Assembly: GCA_015143295.1 (NCBI GenBank)
Contig: CM026574.1
Coordinates: 12,960,938 to 13,024,937, forward strand
Length of the DNA stretch: 64,000 nucleotides
Reading direction: 5' to 3'
Origin: Tetracentron sinense
Taxonomy: Eukaryota > Streptophyta > Magnoliopsida > Trochodendrales > Trochodendraceae
Part shown: positions 57,263-64,000 of the stretch, piece by piece
Numbering within the stretch: position 1 is the stretch's first letter
Layout: each line of letters starts with the position of its first letter
Notes under the pieces: generated by a model
What the model saw: only the letters and a program-made list of their open reading frames with translations
What the model was told of the DNA's origin: nothing
Databases searched by the model: none
Position numbers and translations under genes: made by a program

Positions 57263-57519
57263 GCACTCCCTTAAACACTTATGCATATTTGATAATTTTG
57301 AGATTGGAGTAGGTAACCATTTCTTAAATGGGGGTCCTGGGGTGCCTAACACCTTCCCCAGGGCTTAATCGAACCACTTACCATAATCTTTGCTAGACCA
57401 CTTGCTTTGTCCAACCAATTGCTTACCCGGGACCTATCCCTAAGAATGAATAGGTGGCGACTATTAAAGTCAAAATTGCTTTATGTGAGCGGACCGCAAA
57501 ATCCCGTGCCCACATGGTC

Positions 57520-58114
57520 CATTCAATAAGTGGCCCATCTAGGGGAAACTACCCATGGTATATATATTTATTTTAGACTATTAAAAAATTAGATTCAGAC
57601 GTGAATGAATGACTGAGATAGCTTGTTGATACGGTATGGACAAAATCTTGTGCCCTTCAAAGACATGTAAGCAGGGTCTATCGCAATTACTTTCAGTTGA
57701 TAAGTGGGTGGTGGAAAGATGATTTCAAATATATTTCATGTCCATCCATAATCCATATGCTTTTTGTTTACAGTATCAATGACCCGAAGTAATGGCTAGT
57801 TTGGTATCAATTATGTAGTTGGATGGTTTTTCAGACCAAACACTTAATACTAATAGGATTCGGTTGCAACACTCCTAAACAATTAAAGGTTGACAAATGA
57901 CAAAAATTTGTGGGAGCACTAACAATTGATTGCATGATTTACCTTTTGACAATAGTCTATAGGTCCAAACTTAAAACATAAGGTCTCCTCACCTATACAA
58001 TCAAATTGCAACAAAAGAAAAGTGTGGTATCACATAATGCAAAACTGGAGAAAGGTAGCCATTTAAAAGAAGAGGAAAAACGATTTATGAATTTAGAGAG
58101 GTAAACTAAAGGAA
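57520..58114. other. Intergenic DNA, nothing recognised
   Basis: No ORF, RNA gene or repeat seen. Confidence 0.5.
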
Positions 58115-59378
58115 TGAGCGAGCGCTGACCAGTGGACATAATGGGACTTTAGGCCATGACATTTGTTATTCTTGCTTGATTTCAATAGAAATAAGACAAT
58201 AACTAAACGATAATTCTTTCAAAATGGCAACTAAGTGTAGAGCAACATCAATTTAACTATAACCAGTCTATTACAATTCTCTCACAATATAAAACAAGAA
58301 TAAAACTAATAGTAAGAGAATCGATCAAGGTCCAGAACTCCCTCGGCGAAGGGATCACCTTCTTCCTCTTGATAATCCTCTTCAACCCAAGAGGGTATAA
58401 TAGGATCTTCCTCTAAACCTGATGACAATAACAGGTCGACTGAGTATTGAAAACATTCAGTGGATATCTAGTCTAACTAACAATAGCAATAACACATATA
58501 CATATTCAATATCTGATTCATGCGAAAATTACATAATTAATAATAGTTTCATATGACAATAATACAATCAGTGTCTGAAAATATCATATCATTACCTTGA
58601 CTCATGTACTTGTGTGATACTTGGACTTGTACTATGAATGTCATACATGCTTGTTTCCCATAAGATAATATTTTAAGTCTTTATATCATATCCATGCAGA
58701 TGCATCGATGGTAAGCAGAAGCCCTTAGATCTCTTGATGATCCAATATCCATGAAAAATCGTATCCATGGAGAGCCAGACGATTTTCCGGGATCCTTCTA
58801 ATTCAGTGTCCATGATTCAGTATCCTTGTAATTCAATGTCCATGAAAATGATGCACAGTGTCCTTGTCCTTGTAATTAAGATGATGCATTGTGTCCTTGT
58901 GCATGATTTAGTGTCCATGTAGTATCCACGACATGCTTGTGTACCTATGAGACTTGTAAACTATCACACATGTGAACTTGTGCTTGAGTGTCGTGATTAA
59001 TATTCAAACTCGGTAATCACTTAGATTTCGATCATCCGCCAAGAAACTCCGTCAGGGTACATCTACTTGGTTAGAGAATTCCTGACCTGGAAGGCTTCGT
59101 CTAAGCATTGGCCTACCCGAATGCCGATCACCATACAATATAAATCGGGCATAATTTATCATGGCAATCACAGTTAACATGTTATCATAATTCAACATTT
59201 CCATGACATGAACAATAATAGTAATATCACAATTCAATTCCCATCAATTTATTCATTCACCAAAATCCCTTTCCTTCAACACTCATTCCCATGTCCCATT
59301 CATAAACCAAATCAAAATCACAATAATTCAATCCAACATATCCACCATAATTTCCCATCCTTCATTTCACATATATAT
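58115..59378 (-). mobile_element. LTR fragment related to solo LTR A, minus strand
   Basis: Read on the minus strand it follows LTR A backwards from its 3' end: GGCCTAAAGTCCCATTATG (cf. 3011-3035), GAATGTTTTCAATACTC and CCTGTTATTGTCATCAGG (cf. 2620-2655), GAAGAAGGTGATC, and TTCGGGTAGGCCAA, CCAGGTCAGGAATTC and AATTATGCCCGA (cf. 2030-2110). The right (5') half is lost where the next element begins. Confidence 0.7.
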
Positions 59379-60092
59379 ATTGTTAGCCTAAAGGTTACAA
59401 ACTTATGTACCCTTAATAATTTTGATGATAACACAAATAATGAAATGACATTTGTGTTACTAATGTCTCCAACGGCCATAAAATTTTATGGGCTAAAAAT
59501 TGAGATAATTTATGAATGAGAAATCATTATTGATCTTTGCATTGACTCCAATCATTCACTCACAAGCCTACATTGATCAAATCTTTGAGAAAACTGATTT
59601 GGGGATTCTAGGGTTTTCTCAAAGATTTGATCAAAGTAGGCTTCTTAAAGAATGATTGGAGTTAATGCACAAATCAATAAGGATTTCTCATTTAATGATC
59701 TTGGATCTTCTATGCACAGAGTCTTCAGTCTTGATCATGGATCTTCTATGTTGGTTTCATCTTTATAATCTTCCAAGATTGGTTCAAGTAAAACTTGATC
59801 TTCAACTTGGTCTTCGAGACTTGATTGTTGATCATCAATTGGCTTTTGATTGTATCTTCACTTTGATTGGATGGTTTTCTTTGTCCTTCTTCACTTTGAC
59901 TTGATTGGATCTTTTTCCAAGCTTGATGTCAATAACATGCTTTATGACTTGAATGGTTTGCTAATGCTTTTATAGACTGAAATTAATTTAAACTCAAAGA
60001 AGACATTAGTAACACAAATGTCATTTCATTATTTGTGTTATCATCAAAATTATTAAGGGTATACAAGGTTGTAATCTTTATGCTAACAATCT
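59379..60092. mobile_element. Inverted pair of SIRE/Maximus-like copia LTR 5' ends forming a foldback
   Basis: At 60092 on the minus strand, TTGTTAGCATAAAGATTACA begins an LTR directly after ATCATCAAAAAAGTGAGAGA (polypurine tract), the hallmark 3' junction of SIRE/Maximus copia elements. The same LTR start occurs on the plus strand at 59378 (TTGTTAGCCTAAAGGTTACA). The outer arms 59378-59467 and 60003-60092 match over about 90 bp. A second inverted pair lies at 59517-59594 and 59613-59690, around an 18-bp loop (TGATTTGGGGATTCTAGG). I infer two LTR pieces joined tail to tail, the plus-strand one with an internal deletion. Confidence 0.72.
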
Positions 60093-60507
60093 CTCACTTT
60101 TTTGATGATGACATAATAATGGAATGAAATGAGAATAAGCTCCCCCTCAATATGTAAATTCAATAAAATATTTGAGGTAAACTCCCCCTAAACATATGCA
60201 TAAACATATTTATGACATAAATTCCATTTTGCATATAGTTTAGATAAACTATTCATAAGCACATGATACCAATAAAATACATGAACACATGATACCAATT
60301 TAAATGTCATTTATAAGCACATGATACCAATTTAATTATGTCATTTATAAGCACATGATACCAATATGATAGATCTATTCTCAAAAGAGCACATTGGATA
60401 AGAAATGTACCATATATGCCAAAAAGTACAATGAAGGTACATAAGTGCACTAAGCACTTCTAAAACATACATCCAAAAAGAAATACAATAAAAAAAAATT
60501 TATCATT
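60093..60507 (-). other. 3' untranslated part and polypurine tract of the SIRE-like element
   Basis: Contains the PPT next to 60092 and several CCCCCT-type runs (AGGGGGAG on the minus strand at about 60140 and 60185), as well as four copies of a phrase with AAGCACATGATACCAATT (60257-60365). Confidence 0.55.
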
Positions 60508-61580
60508 TCATTTCATCATTCTTCCTTCTCCCCCTGGCATCATCAAAAACATAATCCACTTCTTGGGTTCACTTTTAGGTTTGCTAGGGCCACTTTTGTC
60601 TATACTAGGGCCAAACTCATCGTCAATGAGGATGATCTTGGGCTCAAAAGAGAAATTGGACTTGACATTTAACATGTCAAGAGATAGCCCATTCATTTGA
60701 GATGAAATCTATTGGAGCATAGGTCCAAATAATCTGAGCTTCTGGTCAACTGAATCTATTCTAGCTTGGAGGATGGAGACCTCATCCCTCAACTACTTAA
60801 TATGCTCAGATGAGTCTCTTCCTTGCCGCTCAACTACTCCAGTAGTAGCATCAACCCTATGCTTCAGAACCCCCACATCTACACTAAGATCATCAAGACT
60901 AGTGTTAATAGACTCGAATCTCTCTCTAACCCCTTTTTGGAGGGAGTCAATCTTCTCCCAGAATTCAGCCTAAAAGCTCACCATGCAAGTCCCGAGGGAT
61001 CAATCTTACCTATCAGTAGGTGAATAAGATCATCATCGACTGCGGATCTCCTAGGGGACATAGGCTGAGCTGTAGGTCCACTTTCTTCAAAATGAGGTAG
61101 AACCTCTCTCTGAGGTGATAACTCTTGAGGCTGAGGCTCTACAGGTACTATAGGAGGTGCCTCTGAAGGTGATCAAGTGTCGGGGGTACTACGACTTCTC
61201 TTCCTTTAAAGAAATGGAGGGGTGGCATCATTTGAAGCTACTGTTGTCGCTACTGCTACTACTTCTCCTAGCTTGGGAACCCATCCCCTTGCATTTGACC
61301 ATTTATATCCCATCCTCTATATTGTTGTCTTTGCATAGATGTCGTAGTGTGAGACATCTCATTGTCCGTACGCGAGGCCAAAGGAATCTTGAAATGCGTG
61401 AATATTCGAGTGAGTCTTTGGCCATACGGGAGATTCCCTATCTTCTTCTTCACTCAATCATCCATAGTATGTATAATAAGAAAGGATAGGTCAATGTGCT
61501 TAGTGGTGAGGGTGCACCACATGAGTAAGACATCGAAGAAGGTGAGGTAATCCTTACCGCCAGCTCATGTAGTCATCCAT
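60508..61580 (-). pseudogene. Envelope-position / plant transposon protein ORF of a SIRE-like copia element
   Basis: Minus strand: 61560-61268 reads KDYLTFFDVLLMWCTLTT, HIDLSFLIIHTMDD, a stop, then GNLPYGQRLTRIFTHFKIPL, which matches the putative plant transposon protein domain often found in such ORFs. Further on, a heptad-like segment (FWEKIDSLQKGVRERFESI and RDEVSILQARIDSVDQKL) suggests a coiled coil, then the tail ending DEFGPSIDKSGPSKPKSE at 60508-60696. Stops and a frameshift disable it. Its place just before the PPT and LTR fits the extra ORF of SIRE/Maximus elements. The function of this protein is not known to me. Confidence 0.6.
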
Positions 61581-61699
61581 AGTGAGGTAATCCCTACCTC
61601 CAGCTCTTAAGGCCATCCAATTTTTTTTTTTAATTTGAGAATCAATTAAAACCACATAACAAAACAAAACAATTATGGTCGCCTGGGGCCCCATTAAGA

Positions 61700-62348
61700 G
61701 ATGAAATGCCTACATTCTCAAGCAGACAGATGGCACACCTCAAAACAACCATGAACACTTAACTCGACAGCCTTAGCAGTAAGATTATGAACAAAATTAT
61801 TCTTCTCACTAGGTGTGTGAACCACATGGTGTTGATGGAGACGAGCCAGGTTCGTCTTAATATCTACCACAATGGGTGCAATAACAACAAAAGGAGAAAT
61901 GAGAGGAGTAGAAACCTAGTCCACCAGTGTGCTTGCATCAGAGAGAAAATGAACATAGGACCATTTCTAGATCAAGGCAAGTTTGTAGCTGCCCAAAGAG
62001 CTAAGGCCTCTGCTACGATGAGGGAGCCCTCCATAAGACCCCGAATTTGGCCCCTCAAAATCGAGCCCCTATGATTCCTCGCTACGACTCCAATTCTAGA
62101 TTTGCCCCATTCGATATCAAGGCACCATCAGACACAATAATGCTCCAATGAGGTTGCAAATCCCCTTCACCTAAAATTGAAGCACCCGCTATTGAAAAGT
62201 GACAAGAGATCACTCGCTGCTCCCTAACAGGTGGATCATCCATATCCACCACTAAGGAGACGACTTTAGTCATAATTTGGAGAGGGGGAGAGGGGAAGAG
62301 GTAGATTTGTTGTACCTGAGTTCGTTTCGAGCTTTCCATATGTGCCAA
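61700..62348 (-). pseudogene. LINE RNase H domain
   Basis: VVSLVVDMDDPPVR, ISCHFSIAGASILGEG near 62270-62180, then EALALWAATNLA (about 62020-61985), SDASTLVD, IVVDIKTNLARLHQH and KNNFVHNLTAKAVELSVHG (to about 61750), in different frames. This is the RVT_3 RNase H that follows zf-RVT in plant L1 elements. Confidence 0.75.
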
Positions 62349-62731
62349 GACAAGCTAGCAATCAAGGAAAGTTTCCTAATATTCTCCTCCTTAGACAAAG
62401 GAGCTGCGACCCAAAAATCCCACCATTCATTAAAAGAATAAAATGCCCTAAAATCCGACCTGACAACAAGAGGGGAACACCACCATACCACTCTAGCAAG
62501 GTCAAATTCAAGAAGTAAATGGGCAATCGTTTCTTCTTTTTCAGCATAACACATGCATAGGGGATCTACCATTATACTTTTTTGAACAATATTAGAATTC
62601 ACCGCAATAGCGTTGTTCAAGCACCGCAAAATGAACCAAGACACCTTAGGGGGGATGAAAAGCTTCAATACTGACCGCCAATAGTCAATATGATTAACAG
62701 AAGAGGTACTAGGGGCTCTTGCGCTCCCCAT
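62270..62731 (-). pseudogene. LINE zf-RVT domain
   Basis: YWRSVLKLFIPPKVSWFILR, then DPLCMCYAEKEETIAHLLLE and VWWCSPLVVRSDF, ending LSWHIWKARNELRYNKS. This is the zf-RVT region, with the conserved C..C and H..W spacing partly kept (CMCYAEKEETIAHLLLE has lost the last Cys). Confidence 0.85.
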
Positions 62732-62896
62732 TTAATGAAGATTGATGAACTTATAATAAGCTATTCGAATTGAGAATGTACCTGAACTGGTGTAATGCCA
62801 CAAAAGTTGGTCCTCTCTAGAGTGGTGAGGAAGAGGGATGTTACATATGGCCTTCACCTCAGAGTCTAAGAGCACCTGATTTAAATGAGAGAGGCT

Positions 62897-63511
62897 CTAA
62901 TTTTTGATATATGGATCTATAAAATCTGTCACCAATGTCCAAGAGCAATCTGGCGACTTTGTGGAATATAGCTTGAACCCATGTAAGTTTGGTATCCACT
63001 TGTCCTCCCATGCTTTAATGTTGTGACCTGACCCAATACCCCATCTAAAACCTGGAAGAAGTGCAGTTCTGCCTGCCATGAGACTACGCCAAGCCCAGGG
63101 ACCCATAACATTGATAAAATCGGTGTTGGGGTAGTAGATGTTCTTCGCCAAATGTGCCCAAACGGAACTTGACTCTTGTATAAGGTTCCAACCTTGTTTG
63201 GCTAGAAGTGCAAGAGTGAAAGAAGAAAGATTTCTAAAGCCAGCACCACCAGAGGCCTTGCTCTTACACATGGTTTTCCATCCGATCCAATGAGCTCTCT
63301 CCTTGTGATCCTCTTGTCCCCACAAAAAATTTGCAGGTTGGGCCTCAATTTTTGTGCACAAGGAGATGGGAAACTTGAAACAACTCATGGCAAAGGAAGG
63401 TATGGCTTGAACCACTGCTTTAATAATAATGCTACGACCAACTTTAATGAGGAATCGACCTAGCCATCTACGGAACTTGGCCATTACTCTGTCTCGAATA
63501 TTAGTAAACAA
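62897..63511 (-). pseudogene. LINE reverse transcriptase C-terminal region
   Basis: RRWLGRFLIKVGRSIIIKAV, QAIPSFAMSCFKFPISLC, NFLWGQEDHKERAHWIGWKT and GGAGFRNLSSFTLALLAKQG are the thumb/connection blocks after LINE RT. One uninterrupted frame of 204 aa, so decay is moderate here. Confidence 0.9.
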
Positions 63512-63539
63512 ATGAGCTTTATATCTTCCATCAGTATTA

Positions 63540-64000
63540 GCAAACCCAGATAGATGCTAGGGGTGTCCAAGATTTTCATGTGTAGAGACTTAGGAATCAG
63601 CTTTCAGAATTTCCATGGCGTATTACGGCTAAACAATAAACCAGACTTAGAATAGTTTATCAACAGAACTGAGAGCTTCGAATACTTGTCCAACAAATTT
63701 TTAAGAACTATGACTGCCCCCAAATGAGCCTTCATAAAAATAATGTAATCATCTGCAAAAAAAAAAAAACATGGGAGATAGCCGGACTCCTCCTTTTGAT
63801 TTGAATACCCGAAAGATGACCCTTATCAATTGCTTCATTGATGAAATAAGAGAGACAGTTACTGGCGAGAATGAAGAGATATGGTGAGAGGGGTCACCTT
63901 GCCATAAACCTCTCGTAGGATTGATAAAACCTTTTGCTTCTCCATTGATTAAAATGGATAGCATTGTTTCCACACATTGCATCATCAAAATGATCCATCT
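63540..64000 (-). pseudogene. LINE reverse transcriptase core (partial)
   Basis: SILINGEAKGFINPTRGLWQ, GDP at 63985-63890, then KGGVRLSPMFFFF before the catalytic DD box. The A12 run at 63758-63769 probably causes the frameshift there. Confidence 0.82.

Larger units (their letters stand above)
44018..57514 (+). mobile_element. Solo LTR D (about 3.0 kb) split by the 46773-57262 retrotransposon
   Basis: Starts TGTCAGCACCCCATTTTTAT and ends CCCGTGCCCACA. Flanks TGGTT (44013-44017) and TGGTC (57515-57519) make a 4 of 5 TSD. Its left 2755 bp and right 247 bp are joined if the inner element and one GCACT are removed. Its last 250 bp (GTAGGTAACC, GGGGTGCCTAA, CCTTCCCCAGG, GGTGGCGACT) parallel the 3' part of the inner element's LTR, so the two are related Tat-like families. 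A TATA box lies at 44887-44894. Confidence 0.8.
61621..64000 (-). mobile_element. LINE (L1-type), 3' part with poly(A) tail, runs off the right edge
   Basis: Ends in about 10 A on the minus strand (T-run 61621-61630). Reading leftward from 64000 it has the order reverse transcriptase, zf-RVT, RNase H. Several frameshifts; the 5' end is outside the window. Confidence 0.88.

Noticed and set aside
59379-60092. A single MITE with 90-bp inverted ends
   Set aside because: The minus-strand junction with a polypurine tract shows the arms are LTR starts, so an inverted LTR pair explains it better; no TSD was found at the outer ends.
1-64000. tRNA, rRNA or other structured host RNA genes
   Set aside because: Only SINE-like pol III boxes were seen. 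No cloverleaf or rRNA sequence was recognised on either strand by eye.

Overview
The window is nuclear DNA from a flowering plant. The evidence is an intron-containing LRR receptor kinase of the plant-specific XII subfamily, PP2C exons with plant-type GT-AG introns, L1-type LINEs, Ty1/copia and Ty3/gypsy (Tat-like) retrotransposons, a SINE and several MITEs. I cannot name the species. The DNA is a mosaic of transposons nested in transposons with only two convincing host genes.

Layout. 1-5.9 kb: the 5' part of a minus-strand LINE ORF1, then two solo LTRs almost side by side (912-3063, 3135-5898), each with a perfect 5-bp target-site duplication (TSD). 5.9-8.1 kb: no recognisable gene. 8.1-14.6 kb: a direct tandem duplication of a roughly 3-kb block, each copy carrying decayed minus-strand PP2C phosphatase exons; copy B also holds extra MITEs. 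14.7-15.4 kb: more TTAGCGACGG-type repeats and a MITE. 15.4-25.6 kb: a minus-strand LINE 3' half, a minus-strand LTR fragment, and a plus-strand LINE whose reverse transcriptase is split by a CATAGTT-ended element that itself contains a 3.2-kb solo LTR. 25.6-32.6 kb: a decayed copia element (gag to RNase H, polypurine tract and 3' LTR) hit by two related MITEs and by a second CATAGTT-type element.

32.6-44 kb is the most gene-like stretch. It holds a two-exon minus-strand LRR receptor kinase (35195-38463, 1044 aa, apparently intact, non-RD kinase) and a short two-exon plus-strand gene for a 77-aa secreted peptide (40361-40722). Around them are a SINE with a clear TSD, a hAT-type element with an 8-bp TSD, and a MITE family seen three times.

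44-57.5 kb is a solo LTR (44018-57514) split by a very young, complete 10.5-kb LTR retrotransposon (46773-57262). The young element has two 2246-bp LTRs, a GCACT TSD, a primer-binding-like site and a polypurine tract. Its only coding region is a gag with one frameshift at an A7 run; there is no pol, so it should depend on a helper. 58.1-64 kb holds a minus-strand LTR remnant related to the first solo LTR, the 3' end of a minus-strand SIRE/Maximus-like copia element with an inverted LTR pair, and a minus-strand LINE that ends in poly(A) at 61621 and runs off the window.

The receptor kinase and the peptide gene are the only loci likely to work as host genes. Nothing in the sequence links them functionally, though both belong to cell-surface signalling classes. 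Almost all remaining ORFs are transposon remnants or chance.
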